This document shows, in pieces, positions 1 to 8,313 of a stretch of 64,000 nt of DNA. The stretch's first letter is position 1, and every line of letters starts with the position of its first letter. The stretch comes from Candidatus Nanopelagicales bacterium. Its GTDB lineage: Bacteria; Actinomycetota; Actinomycetes; S36-B12. The notes under the pieces are model-generated. The model had not been told where the DNA came from. It was given only the letters and a program-made list of their open reading frames with translations, and did not search any database. A program made the translations under genes and the position numbers. The stretch is from contig JAURFD010000007.1 of assembly GCA_030827125.1 (NCBI GenBank), positions 1-64,000 of the forward strand, read 5' to 3'.

Positions 1-789
1 CATGGGGAGAGCGTCGGCGGGGACGATCTCATCGGCGTGCATACCCGCGAGAGGAACTTCGGCCGTGCCGACGAGGTACATGTCGTCGGATTCGATTCGG
101 TAGACGTTCTCCGCGGCCTGGCCGAGGAAGCCGGTGCCCTCCATCGCCTTCGGTGCCACCAGCACCGGGGGGATCACCGGGGTGAAGCCGTTGCGCGTGG
201 CCTGTGCGATCGCAAGGTTGAGCAGCGCGAGCTCGAGGAGCGCACCAACGCCGGTGAGGTAGTAGAAACGCGAGCCGGACACCTTCGCCGCGCGCTCCAC
301 ATCGATAGCACCGAGCAGTTCGCCAAGGTCCAGATGATCTTTGGGTGCGAAGCCCTCGGCGTCGAAGTCGCGCGGCGTACCGACGTGCTCGAGGACGGTG
401 AAGTCCTCCTCGCCACCCACGGGCGAGCGCATGTCGACGATGTTCGACAACTGCAGCCAGGCGTCCTCCGCGGCGCGGGCAGCGTCACCGGCGGCGGCAT
501 CGGCGGTCTTCACCCGATCGGCGAGCTCGCCGGCGTTCGCCATCAGCGCGTCCACCTCGGCGCGGGCCTGGGCATCGTCGGGGTTGCGCTTCAGCGCTCC
601 CTGCAGGGGACCGATCCGCTTGGACAGTTGCTTCTGCTCGGCCCGGATCTCGTCGTACGCCGCCTGCGCAGACCGACGGGCCGCATCCAACTCCAGGAGT
701 CGGTCGACGAGGTCGACATCCTCCCCGCGGCGACGCTGCGACTCACGCAGCAGGTCAGGGTTCTCGCGCAGCAGACGGGGATCAATCAC
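1..789 (-). CDS. serS: Seryl-tRNA synthetase, N-terminal 263 residues (runs off the window)
   Basis: Class II aminoacyl-tRNA synthetase that charges tRNA-Ser. The visible part has the N-terminal antiparallel coiled-coil arm (about residues 30-110, rich in Glu/Lys/Arg/Ala) followed by the start of the catalytic domain, with GTGFLGQ and a VGTAEVPL segment typical of SerRS motif 2 surroundings. The GTG start at 789 is supported by a TAACCT hexamer 6 nt upstream and by the [11 protein letters not shown] opening characteristic of the family. The C-terminal ~160 residues lie left of the window. Identification is by recognisable sequence; only the end is missing. Confidence 0.95.
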   Translation of the reverse strand, partial: MIDPRLLRENPDLLRESQRRRGEDVDLVDRLLELDAARRSAQAAYDEIRAEQKQLSKRIGPLQGALKRNPDDAQARAEVDALMANAGELADRVKTADAAAGDAARAAEDAWLQLSNIVDMRSPVGGEEDFTVLEHVGTPRDFDAEGFAPKDHLDLGELLGAIDVERAAKVSGSRFYYLTGVGALLELALLNLAIAQATRNGFTPVIPPVLVAPKAMEGTGFLGQAAENVYRIESDDMYLVGTAEVPLAGMHADEIVPADALPM

Positions 790-795
790 GCTCCA

Positions 796-801
796 AGGTT
801 A
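796..801 (-). promoter_or_regulatory. -10 hexamer of leaderless serS
   Basis: On the minus strand TAACCT is followed by 6 nt and then the GTG start of serS. There is no Shine-Dalgarno, so transcription probably begins at the start codon. Confidence 0.5.
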
Positions 802-887
802 GAGGTTGCGTGCTCATCGATGGCGGGGGCTTCCCGTCGTTCACCGGGACATGTCACACTTCCCGCTCGATGCGCGAAGGAGGTGCA

Positions 888-1391
888 ATGGACTACAACT
901 GGCTCACAGCCAAGGCGGAGGCCCGTCCTGCGGGCGAGAAGGGATTCGGATCGTTCGCCCTACAACCGATCCGCGCCGGCGAGACGGTCGCCGGGTTCGG
1001 TGGCTGGGTCGTCGACCGCGTGACGCTGGCCGAGATGCCGGTCTACCGTCAGCACCGCTCCATCCAGATCGACGAGGACCTCTATCTAGTGTCGGGAGAG
1101 ACGCCCGAGCCCGGGGACATGCTCAACCACTCCTGCGAGCCGAACTGCGGACTGCTCGGCAGCCAACTCCTTGTGGCGAGGCGCGACATCGCTCCGGGCG
1201 AGGAACTGACCTTCGACTACGCGATGTGCGACGCCAGTGACTACGACGAGTTCCGCTGCTTCTGCGGCACACCGACCTGCCGCGAGGTCGTCAGCGGGAG
1301 CGACTGGCGCGATCCGGCGATTCAGGCTCGCTACGCCGGCTGGTTCTCGTCCTACCTCGTCCGTCGCATCGCCGCCCTCACCGCGCACTGA
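888..1391 (+). CDS. SET domain protein (putative protein-lysine methyltransferase)
   Basis: A 167-residue protein that is almost entirely a SET domain, the S-adenosylmethionine-dependent lysine methyltransferase fold. Diagnostic motifs are NHSCEPNC (cofactor/knot motif, about residue 80), GEELTFDYA (catalytic Tyr region, about residue 105) and a post-SET-like cysteine cluster CFCGTPTC near residue 123. The ATG at 888 follows a strong GAAGGAGG ribosome site; an upstream in-frame ATG at 810 lacks one. It is followed after only 5 nt by a GNAT acetyltransferase, so the two are probably co-translated. The target is unknown; bacterial SET proteins may act on ribosomal, DNA-binding or secreted proteins. 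Confidence 0.88.
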   Translation: MDYNWLTAKAEARPAGEKGFGSFALQPIRAGETVAGFGGWVVDRVTLAEMPVYRQHRSIQIDEDLYLVSGETPEPGDMLNHSCEPNCGLLGSQLLVARRDIAPGEELTFDYAMCDASDYDEFRCFCGTPTCREVVSGSDWRDPAIQARYAGWFSSYLVRRIAALTAH

Positions 1392-1396
1392 ATCCC

Positions 1397-2347
1397 GTGA
1401 TCCCGGTCGGCCTTACCGCTCGCCCGGTTCAGGTCAGCGGCTCGCCCCATCCGGACGGTCCCGACGTCGATCTGGCCCACCGGGTGATCCTCGAGGCCGA
1501 GCGCAGCGCCCTCGGCGAGGGCCACATGCCACGCGAGACAGTGCGCTCCCTGCTCACCAGCCCCGAGGTCGTGCACTCCGAGAGCCGCCTCCTTCTCGAC
1601 GAGCACGGCGCCGCGCAGGGGCTGTTCTTCGTCGAGTGGGAACCCGAGGCCGACCGCGCCTTCCTCAACACCTACGCGACGCCGGAGTATGCGAAAGCTC
1701 TTCAGCCAGCGCTCCTGGACGCGTGCCTTGCCGCGGTCGCGCGCCATCGACCCGATCGCCCCTGGGCGGTCGAAGCTGCCGCATTCGAGCAGGATGCGGT
1801 GCTGCAGCAGGCACTGCGTGACGCCGGGTTCGCGCGCGTGCGTCGATTCTGGCGCCTCCGCGTCGACTTCGATGGGCCCGTGACGGCTCAGCCACCCGAC
1901 GGCGTGTCCTTGCGGGTGGCATCCGGGGAGGAGGACCGGCGACTCCTGCACACCCTCTTCGAGCGTTCGTTCGCCCAGCACTACGGGTTTGCCGCCCGGC
2001 CCTACGAGGACTGGATCGGCTGGTTCGACGCGCGGGGAGATGCGCGGGTGGATCTGCGTTGGATCGCCGAACTCCAGGGTGATCCCGTCGCCCTGTGCAT
2101 CGCCGATGACTCCCGGATCGATGAAGGGCTCACCTATATCCGCACGCTTGGGGTGGCCCCCGAGGCCCGGGGACGCGGCATCGCTCGGTGGCTGCTGCTT
2201 CATGCCTTCGCCCAGGCCCAGCGGGAGGGGCGCACCGGGGCCGCGCTCGCCGTGGATAGCGACAACAGCACCGGCGCCACGGCGCTCTACGAGTCAGTGG
2301 GGATGCGACCGACCCAGGTCATCGAACTGTTCTCCCGCCCCCTGTAG
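1397..2347 (+). CDS. GNAT family N-acetyltransferase with two GNAT-like halves
   Basis: The 316-residue length fits a tandem GNAT protein. The C-terminal half carries the acetyl-CoA pyrophosphate loop (GVAPEARGRGIARWL, about residues 253-267) and the SDNSTGATALYESVGM helix typical of active GNATs. The N-terminal half (about residues 15-155) has the fold's spacing but no clear R/Q-x-x-G-x-G/A loop and may be degenerate. Mycothiol synthase MshD has the same two-domain layout and similar length, but I see no MshD-specific signature. GTG start, 5 nt after the SET gene stop. Confidence 0.8.
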   Translation: MIPVGLTARPVQVSGSPHPDGPDVDLAHRVILEAERSALGEGHMPRETVRSLLTSPEVVHSESRLLLDEHGAAQGLFFVEWEPEADRAFLNTYATPEYAKALQPALLDACLAAVARHRPDRPWAVEAAAFEQDAVLQQALRDAGFARVRRFWRLRVDFDGPVTAQPPDGVSLRVASGEEDRRLLHTLFERSFAQHYGFAARPYEDWIGWFDARGDARVDLRWIAELQGDPVALCIADDSRIDEGLTYIRTLGVAPEARGRGIARWLLLHAFAQAQREGRTGAALAVDSDNSTGATALYESVGMRPTQVIELFSRPL

Positions 2348-2683
2348 TCCGCCTCCAATCGAGGATGCGGGGCGGATTGTGTGACACTCCTGCGACATTG
2401 CCGGGAGCCACGCCGATGTGACGTATGCGACATATGGGACTCGCCGTTATCAATCCGTTATCCGGACGACGATTTGTCCCGGGCCCGAAGTCCCATGTCA
2501 TCGTCGTTGAGCCGTTCGGCCGCACGGGACAACCGTCCCGACCGGACGGCCCGCTGAATCGGCGGGACCACCGGCCCGGACGCACGACTGGTCCGCCCCC
2601 CGGGGGTACGCCGTACTGGGACGCCATCGACATCGCCGCGGGTGATGCCGGACGGCCCGGGAAGCGGAGTGATGAGGGAGACC
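2348..2683 (+). other. 336-nt GC-rich leader before the NlpC/P60 gene
   Basis: No credible gene. The stretch contains several short inverted repeats rich in CGGGAC/GTCCCG, for example CGGGAC-AACC-GTCCCG at 2525-2540 and CCCGC...GCGGG soon after it. It could form a structured 5' leader for the cell-wall hydrolase. I could not match it to a known riboswitch. Confidence 0.35.
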
Positions 2684-3301
2684 ATGCGCCGTCCCACGCG
2701 CACGACCATCCGACGCGGCCTCGTCGCCGCCACCGTGACCGCTCTGGTGAGCACCGGCGCCACCACCGCCGTCGTCGCCACCGCCGTCTCGAGCGCCCAG
2801 GCCTACGACCAGGTCCAGGTGCAGGCGCAGGAGGAGCGCGGCAGCATCCACGACGAAGCGGCCCGTCAGGCCGCCGCGGAGTACCGCGAGAAGGCCCAGA
2901 AGGCTCGGGCCACCGAGGACCGCATCCGCGCAGAAGTCGTCGACCTGGCCTTGGATCAGGTCGGTGATGACTACACCGCGGGCGGCGAGGGCCCCGACGC
3001 CTTCGATTGCTCCGGACTGGTCGTCTACTCGTACAAGTCCGTCGGCATCACGCTTGAGCACTACAGCAGGGCGCAGTACAAGCAGACCGAGCGGGTATCC
3101 CTGAAGAATGCCGTCCCCGGCGACCTCGCGTTCTACTTCCAAAATGGCGCCCACCACGTCGCGATCTACATCGGCGACGGCAAGGTGGTGCAAGCCTCCG
3201 ACTACGGCACCGGCGTTGTGAAGGGCAAGGTCAAGGGAACTCCGTGGACCGACGCGCACTTCACCGGCATGGGCCGCGTCGAGATTCCTGCTCAGGCCTA
3301 G
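2684..3301 (+). CDS. Secreted NlpC/P60 peptidoglycan endopeptidase
   Basis: Exported cysteine peptidase of 205 residues that probably cuts peptide stems of peptidoglycan. It has an Arg-rich N-terminus, a hydrophobic signal segment (about residues 12-35, ending SSAQA), a short charged coiled-coil stretch (about 40-75), then a C-terminal NlpC/P60 domain. The catalytic Cys is in FDCSGLV and the His in HHVAIYIGDG. In-frame starts occur at 2642, 2672 and 2684; ATG 2684 is preferred because GAGGGAG precedes it and the signal peptide begins normally. It is preceded by a long GC-rich leader, a context often regulated post-transcriptionally in hydrolase genes. Confidence 0.9.
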   Translation: MRRPTRTTIRRGLVAATVTALVSTGATTAVVATAVSSAQAYDQVQVQAQEERGSIHDEAARQAAAEYREKAQKARATEDRIRAEVVDLALDQVGDDYTAGGEGPDAFDCSGLVVYSYKSVGITLEHYSRAQYKQTERVSLKNAVPGDLAFYFQNGAHHVAIYIGDGKVVQASDYGTGVVKGKVKGTPWTDAHFTGMGRVEIPAQA

Positions 3302-3305
3302 CGGC

Positions 3306-3800
3306 TCAGCCGTCGCGGGTGGGGATGCCTGCCACCGCATCTGCGACGGCTGACGTCTCCTCCGGAGACAGCAGCACCTCCGCCATCCCGCCGCGCAGCT
3401 CCTTGACGTAACTGCGGGACTCGCTGCGCGCATGGATAGCCGACAGAACGAAGCCGTTGCCGTGATCATCAACGAGGGCCACGCTGAAGGACATCCGTCC
3501 GCCCATGTCCCCGAAGGCGTCGTAGCGCACCAGGCCGACGTGGCGAATCGCCTCGTGCAACTCACCCTGGGTTGCCTTCAACTCGTCGGCGAGCCGAGCG
3601 ACATCCATGCGCAGCTCGCGTACCTCTTCAGTCTTGCGAGCGACGATCTCGACAAAGGACGACCGCCCGTCGGCGGCGGACAGCACCCGATATTGCCGCT
3701 TCATTCGACCGGTGCGCAGTGCAAGGACCACGGACAGGACCAGCGCGGTGAGAGCGATGGCGCCCACCACGAGGATGCCGGTCTGCGAGTCCAAGGTCAC
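3306..3800 (-). CDS. DUF4446 family membrane-anchored protein
   Basis: A 164-residue protein with an N-terminal transmembrane helix (about residues 9-28), a coiled-coil-prone segment (about 55-85) and a compact C-terminal domain containing HVGLVRYDAFGDMGG, a signature I associate with DUF4446 proteins of Gram-positive bacteria. Function unknown. GTG start with TAGGCT 6 nt upstream (3807-3812), i.e. probably leaderless. It is divergent from the next gene, whose own TAGGCT lies at 3840-3845, so two leaderless promoters share about 50 bp. Confidence 0.8.
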   Translation of the reverse strand: MTLDSQTGILVVGAIALTALVLSVVLALRTGRMKRQYRVLSAADGRSSFVEIVARKTEEVRELRMDVARLADELKATQGELHEAIRHVGLVRYDAFGDMGGRMSFSVALVDDHGNGFVLSAIHARSESRSYVKELRGGMAEVLLSPEETSAVADAVAGIPTRDG

Positions 3801-3806
3801 CGCTGA

Positions 3807-3812
3807 AGCCTA
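3807..3812 (-). promoter_or_regulatory. -10 hexamer of the leaderless DUF4446 gene
   Basis: TAGGCT on the minus strand lies 6 nt before the GTG at 3800. No ribosome-binding site is visible. Confidence 0.5.
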
Positions 3813-3839
3813 GTCCCGGCCAGGGGACCGCGTGCGCAC

Positions 3840-3845
3840 TAGGCT
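3840..3845 (+). promoter_or_regulatory. -10 hexamer that decides the start at 3853
   Basis: TAGGCT is followed by 7 nt and the ATG at 3853. A competing GTG at 3832 has an AGGGG sequence 5 nt upstream, so both starts remain possible. Confidence 0.4.
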
Positions 3846-3852
3846 CGACCCG

Positions 3853-5175
3853 ATGTTGTGGGCTCTGGATGTGGATCTCGGGGGCTGGAACCCCGTCGTG
3901 CGAGTCATGCCCTTTGTCCTGGGACTAGCGATCATCGGCTTCACCTTCTCCAGCGTGGTCCGCACCATGGTGATCCCCCGCGATCGGGTCTCGTCCCTGT
4001 ACGCCGTCATCATCCGGAGCAATGACGTCGTCTTCCGACTGCTCATGCGCATCCGACGATCCTTCGCCACCCGTGATCGGGTCCTCGCCTGGAGCGGTGT
4101 GATGGGAATCATCCTCGCGCTCGTGGTCTGGCTCGGATCGTTCCTACTCGGCTACGGCCTCATGATCTTTGGCGTCAGCGAGGGCGGCTTCCCCGACTCG
4201 CTCCTCCAAGCCGGATCGGGCCTGTTCACCCTCGGTGTGATGGGGCAGCCCACCGGCAGTGTCACCGCTGTCGACTTCCTCGCCGCGATGACCGGCCCCG
4301 TCGTCATCGCCCTCCTCATCGGATTCCTCCCGACGTTGTACTCGTCGTACCTTTCCCGTGAAGACCAGGTGCTCGTGAGTGCAGCGTTGACCGGTGCTCC
4401 GGCGTGGGGTCCGGAGATGCTGTGTCGGGCGCATCTCATCAACGGCGCCGACAACCTGCCGACGATCTACCGGGACTGGATCGAGTGGACGGCGCAGGTG
4501 CGGTTAACACAGTCGTTGTATCCGGCACTCAACCGATTCCGGTCTCCTGTCGAGAGTCGCAACTGGCTCATCTCCCTCGTGGCCACCATGGATTCGGCTG
4601 CTTTGCGTCTGGCCGTCCGGAAGGAAGAACCTGAGGTGCCGACGGTGGCTCTCCTGGAGCAGGGCGCTCAGACCATCCTGTCGCTGTACGCGACCGAGGT
4701 CGAGATCAAGCAGGCACTGCCCTTCCGACGCTGGCGTCGTCGACTCGAGGTGACCCTGTCGATCTTCGGACTCAGCGCAAAGCACGACTCTTCGACCAAG
4801 ACGTTCACCGGACCGTCCGCCGGGCTGACACCGCAGACGGTCGCGGTCGCTAAGGCCCTGAGCATCGACAATCTGCGTGGTCGCGTAGCCGACACCAAGG
4901 GTGTCTTCGACGAGTACGCGACGCAACTGTCGACGATCACGCGCGAGGAGTTCGATCGTGCGATTGATCTCATGAAGCGTGCCGGAATGCCCATTGAACG
5001 CGACCTTGACGAAGCGTTCGACATCTTCCGCCAGGAGCGCGGGCGGTACGAGTCGGCGACGTACCACCTCGCCCAGATTCTCTACGTCGTTCGTGCCCCT
5101 TGGACCGGCGAGCGCACTCCAGACACACACGTGCTGTGGCCGACCCTGGCGGTCGAACAGCTCGACAACCCATGA
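3853..5175 (+). CDS. Polytopic membrane protein with large cytosolic domain, ion-channel-like
   Basis: About 440 residues. Transmembrane helices lie near residues 17-35 and 82-105; a re-entrant or pore-like stretch (SGLFTLGVMGQPTGS, about 125-140) is followed by another helix near 150-168, and the remainder is soluble and helical. The 2-TM plus loop arrangement resembles potassium-channel-like membrane proteins, but I see no TVGYG selectivity filter. The stop overlaps the ATG of the GDT1-family exporter (ATGA), implying translational coupling and a shared role in ion handling. Start uncertain (3832 GTG or 3853 ATG). Confidence 0.65.
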   Translation: MLWALDVDLGGWNPVVRVMPFVLGLAIIGFTFSSVVRTMVIPRDRVSSLYAVIIRSNDVVFRLLMRIRRSFATRDRVLAWSGVMGIILALVVWLGSFLLGYGLMIFGVSEGGFPDSLLQAGSGLFTLGVMGQPTGSVTAVDFLAAMTGPVVIALLIGFLPTLYSSYLSREDQVLVSAALTGAPAWGPEMLCRAHLINGADNLPTIYRDWIEWTAQVRLTQSLYPALNRFRSPVESRNWLISLVATMDSAALRLAVRKEEPEVPTVALLEQGAQTILSLYATEVEIKQALPFRRWRRRLEVTLSIFGLSAKHDSSTKTFTGPSAGLTPQTVAVAKALSIDNLRGRVADTKGVFDEYATQLSTITREEFDRAIDLMKRAGMPIERDLDEAFDIFRQERGRYESATYHLAQILYVVRAPWTGERTPDTHVLWPTLAVEQLDNP

Positions 5176-5795
5176 CCCTCGACCTCGCCGTCATAGGAGT
5201 GACCTTCCTACTTCTGCTGCCCGCGGAGCTGCCGGACAAGACCTTCATCGCCACCCTTGTCTTGGCCTCTCGCTATCCGCGCTGGGCGGTGTGGTTCGGT
5301 GTCGTGGCGGCGTTCGCTGTCCAATGTGCCATCGCCGTCACCGCGGGTGGGTTGCTGGCGCTCCTGCCGGCGCGGATCACCCTCGGCATCACCTTCGTGC
5401 TGTTCAGCGCCGGGGCCATCCTCATGCTCGTCTCCGGACTACGGGCACGACCCACCGCCGCGGAGCAGGAGGAGGCGGAGGAGGTCGAGGAACGTGCGGA
5501 CCAACTGACGTCGACGTCGTCGTGGCGCATCGCCCTGCTGAGTTTCGCCATCCTCTTTACCGCGGAGTGGGGCGACCTCTCCCAACTCCTCACCGCCGGA
5601 ATGGCGGCCCGCACCGGCGCGCCGCTGTCGGTCTTCGTCGGTGCCTGGGCTGCGCTGGCGCTCATCGCCGGGCTCGCGGTCCTGCTCGGGGGATGGCTGC
5701 ACAAGCGCGTGCCCCTATGGCGCGTCCGCATCGTCTCCGGCATCGTCTTGCTCGCCCTGGCCGGCTGGACCGCCGTCGAATTCATCCGCGCCTAG
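5172..5795 (+). CDS. TMEM165/GDT1 (UPF0016) family cation exporter
   Basis: A 207-residue six-helix membrane protein. Both diagnostic acidic motifs are present: ELPDKT at about residue 16 and EWGDLS at about residue 133, the duplicated E-x-G-D-(K/R)-(T/S) sites that bind Mn2+/Ca2+ in this family (the first has Pro in place of Gly). An acidic cytosolic loop (EQEEAEEVEE, about residue 97) separates the two three-helix halves. Family members such as MneA and TMEM165 export Mn2+ or exchange Ca2+/H+. The ATG overlaps the preceding stop by 4 nt. Confidence 0.88.
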   Translation: MTLDLAVIGVTFLLLLPAELPDKTFIATLVLASRYPRWAVWFGVVAAFAVQCAIAVTAGGLLALLPARITLGITFVLFSAGAILMLVSGLRARPTAAEQEEAEEVEERADQLTSTSSWRIALLSFAILFTAEWGDLSQLLTAGMAARTGAPLSVFVGAWAALALIAGLAVLLGGWLHKRVPLWRVRIVSGIVLLALAGWTAVEFIRA

Positions 5796-5832
5796 CCCGA
5801 CGAGGACTCGCCGGCCGTGCAGCGTGGAGGCG

Positions 5833-6747
5833 CTAGCGCAGGGTGATCTGGCGGTTCTGCAGTCCCGCGCGAGCGCGCCGCTCCTCGGAGGTCAGCGCCG
5901 CCGTCTGGGCCAGGGCTGCGTTGAGGCGGGTGAGGTAGTCGGCCGCAGCCTCCTCGCAACCCTCGGCCGATGTGCCCTCGGTCAACTCCCAGACCGGGAC
6001 GAGAAGGCCATCGGCGCGGAATGATCCGACGAAGCGGGAGGGCACACCCGTGAGCGCACTCTCGTTGGCCGCGTGCAGGCGCGCGAACGCGTCGAGCAGT
6101 TTCTCCTCCGGGTACGGCATCACCCAGCGGAGGAAGGTCTTGTCGCCCATGTCGACCCAGTACGCCGCGTCTACTGAAGCAAGGCGCACTGTCGGCATCA
6201 CCTTGCTGTTCGCGCGATCGAGGGAGTCGCGCACACCCGGTGCGTCGACGCTGGCGTCGTCGGCCATCCAGTAGTCGAAGTCCTCGTGGAGCGTGACCTC
6301 GAGCGGGACGTCGGCGATGAGGTCCTGCAGCCGGGGGCCGGGACCGGGCAAGCCTGCGGGCGGGATCGGAGTGCCGGGCTCGGCCTCCAGGGCGCGCAGC
6401 AGCGCATCGGCGGCATCGCGACTCGGATCACCGGAGCCGGTGGTGACCTGCATCGCGAGGAAGATGTCGCCGTTGTCCCGCACGAGGGCGGGCCAGGCAA
6501 GGGGAAGCACGGTGGTGAGGGTGACCGAACGCTCCCCGGGCTCCTTCAGGCTGAGCGGTGCGGTGGCCGCGGGCACGATCTCGCGCATGGCCACCCAGTC
6601 GCACTCGCTCGCCATGCCCTCAAAGGGTCGGCCGACGTGCGCCACCGATTGGCGGGCGCGCGCCTTGCCGTGGCAGGCCTTGTATCGCTTGCCCGATCCG
6701 CAGGGGCAGGGCTCGCGCATTCCCACGACGGGGATCTCCTCAGTCAC
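5833..6747 (-). CDS. DUF5926 family protein with N-terminal SEC-C zinc motif
   Basis: 304 residues. The SEC-C metal-binding motif CPCGSGKRYKACHG lies at about residues 14-27, the same motif that ends SecA, which is why such proteins are often misnamed as SecA. The remainder is a conserved actinobacterial domain of unknown function. GTG start with TAGAGT 6 nt upstream (6754-6759). It overlaps the end of the FAD-oxidase gene by 8 nt on the same strand, so it may be read both from its own leaderless promoter and from upstream. Confidence 0.8.
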   Translation of the reverse strand: MTEEIPVVGMREPCPCGSGKRYKACHGKARARQSVAHVGRPFEGMASECDWVAMREIVPAATAPLSLKEPGERSVTLTTVLPLAWPALVRDNGDIFLAMQVTTGSGDPSRDAADALLRALEAEPGTPIPPAGLPGPGPRLQDLIADVPLEVTLHEDFDYWMADDASVDAPGVRDSLDRANSKVMPTVRLASVDAAYWVDMGDKTFLRWVMPYPEEKLLDAFARLHAANESALTGVPSRFVGSFRADGLLVPVWELTEGTSAEGCEEAAADYLTRLNAALAQTAALTSEERRARAGLQNRQITLR

Positions 6748-8146
6748 GCCGCGACTCTAACGGCAGCAGCACTCCGGGGTTCATGATGCCCTCGGGATCC
6801 AGAGCGGCCTTGATCGCCTGCATGGCCGCGATCTCGGTCGGGGTGCGCGTCAGGTGCAGGTGGTGGCTCTTCGCCCGTCCGACGCCGTGCTCGGCCGAGA
6901 TGCTGCCGCCGTAGGTGCTCACGGTCCCCAGGACGAGCATGTCCACGTCCTCGTCATCGGCGGCCGGTCCGGCGATCTCGACGTGGATGTTGCCGTCGCC
7001 GAGATGGCCGAAGACACCGAAGGCCAGCACCCCCGCGTACGTCGCCATGCGCTCACGCAGCAGGTCTGCGCACTCGGCGAGGTGGCGCAGGGGGATCGAG
7101 ATATCGAGTTTGTGCGCTGGGTCGGCACCGTGTGCGGCGGCGTAGGCGGTGTAGACCTCACCCTGCAATTCCCGATAGGTCCACAGCCGCGCGCGATCGG
7201 CGGCGTTGATCGCCAGTGTCACGTCGTAACCGTCGAGCACGCTTTCGTCGAACCCTTCGCCTCCACCCCCGTCGGCAATCTCAAGGAGAAGGGTGAGCGG
7301 GTGACGCTCCTCCAACGGCCATGGGAGTCCCGACATCTCCATGGCCAACTCAACACCGACGCGATCGGTGACCTCCGCCGCGAGGACGATCGCTCCTGGT
7401 CGCGGCGCATCGCGTAGAAGTCGCAAGGCCTCGTCGTAGGTGTCGATACCGATGAGAGCCACGGACGATGCCGCGTGCGGCCGAGACAACCGAAGCCGGA
7501 CGGCGGTGATGACACCGAGGGTGCCTTCGCTTCCGGTGAGCAGTCCTGCGAGGTCATAGCCGGTGTTGTCCTTAGGGAGCCCCGCCAGGTGCTCCACGAT
7601 GCCGCCATCGGCGAGCACGGCCTCGATCCCGACCACCTGCTGACGAGTCATGCCGTGGGCGATGACACGGATGCCCCCGGCGTTGGTCGCGACTGTGCCG
7701 CCGACGGTCGCCGAGTCGCGCGCGGCGAGGTCGACGCCGTACTCCCAGCCCGCGGCCGCGGCGTACCGATGCAGATCGCCCAGGGTGACGCCCGCACCCA
7801 CGGTGACCTGTCCGCTCACCTCGTCGATCGGATCGAGCCGAGTGAGTCGACGGGTCGAGATGATGATCGGTGACCCCAATGGGCCGGGCACCTCGGCGGG
7901 CACTCCACCGGCGACGAGTCCGGTGTTGCCCCCCTGCGGGATCACCGGGATCCGGTCCTGCAAGCACCGAGCAAGCACCGCGGCGACCTCGGCGGTGGTC
8001 GCCGGCCGGACGACGGCCAGAGCGGGTCCGCCCCACCGCCGGCCCCAGTCGATCGCATACGGAGCCACGAGATCAGGGTCGGTCAGGACGTGTTCGGACC
8101 CCACGGTGCTTGCCAGATCAGCAAGCAGTGCGTCGGTGTCCACCAT
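6740..8146 (-). CDS. FAD-linked oxidase, GlcD / D-lactate dehydrogenase type
   Basis: A 468-residue flavoprotein of the VAO/PCMH family. The N-terminal FAD-binding domain (about 35-215) shows PQGGNTGLVAGG and VGAGVTLGDL; the C-terminal substrate domain (about 245-465) contains FGHLGDGNIHVE, the HxGDGNxH-type signature of D-2-hydroxyacid dehydrogenases, and ends with SAEHGVGRAK, also canonical. It probably oxidises glycolate, D-lactate or D-2-hydroxyglutarate. The start at 8146 is chosen over 8224 because CAGGAT sits 6 nt upstream and the added residues do not resemble the family. Confidence 0.9.
   Translation of the reverse strand: MVDTDALLADLASTVGSEHVLTDPDLVAPYAIDWGRRWGGPALAVVRPATTAEVAAVLARCLQDRIPVIPQGGNTGLVAGGVPAEVPGPLGSPIIISTRRLTRLDPIDEVSGQVTVGAGVTLGDLHRYAAAAGWEYGVDLAARDSATVGGTVATNAGGIRVIAHGMTRQQVVGIEAVLADGGIVEHLAGLPKDNTGYDLAGLLTGSEGTLGVITAVRLRLSRPHAASSVALIGIDTYDEALRLLRDAPRPGAIVLAAEVTDRVGVELAMEMSGLPWPLEERHPLTLLLEIADGGGGEGFDESVLDGYDVTLAINAADRARLWTYRELQGEVYTAYAAAHGADPAHKLDISIPLRHLAECADLLRERMATYAGVLAFGVFGHLGDGNIHVEIAGPAADDEDVDMLVLGTVSTYGGSISAEHGVGRAKSHHLHLTRTPTEIAAMQAIKAALDPEGIMNPGVLLPLESRRD
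6754..6759 (-). promoter_or_regulatory. -10 hexamer of the leaderless DUF5926 gene
   Basis: TAGAGT on the minus strand is 6 nt before the GTG at 6747. It lies inside the 3' end of the upstream gene. Confidence 0.45.
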
Positions 8147-8313
8147 GGGCTCATCCTGCCGCGTGCACGGCTGTCTCGTGGACCGGCTTCTGGGAAATTG
8201 GACATTCAGCGTGCATCGGGTCACGTGGCGAGGCAGTATCGGGACTGCCGCCCGAAGTGGGTGGTCGTACCTTCCGCTACAGGGGGGTTCGGACGCTCCA
8301 CCACGGAGGCCCC

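Noticed and set aside
37-1023. Long forward ORF over the start of the window
   Set aside because: It is the antisense shadow of serS, which has unmistakable family motifs, and overlaps the SET gene in another frame.
2348-2683. ydaO/yuaA (c-di-AMP) riboswitch upstream of the NlpC/P60 gene
   Set aside because: The gene context fits, but I could not find the conserved GGGUGAAUC-like and CCGACAGCUAACC-like blocks in the right order.
5833-6747. SecA (preprotein translocase) suggested by the C-terminal-type zinc motif
   Set aside because: Only the SEC-C motif is present; no helicase motor motifs, so the protein is DUF5926-like.
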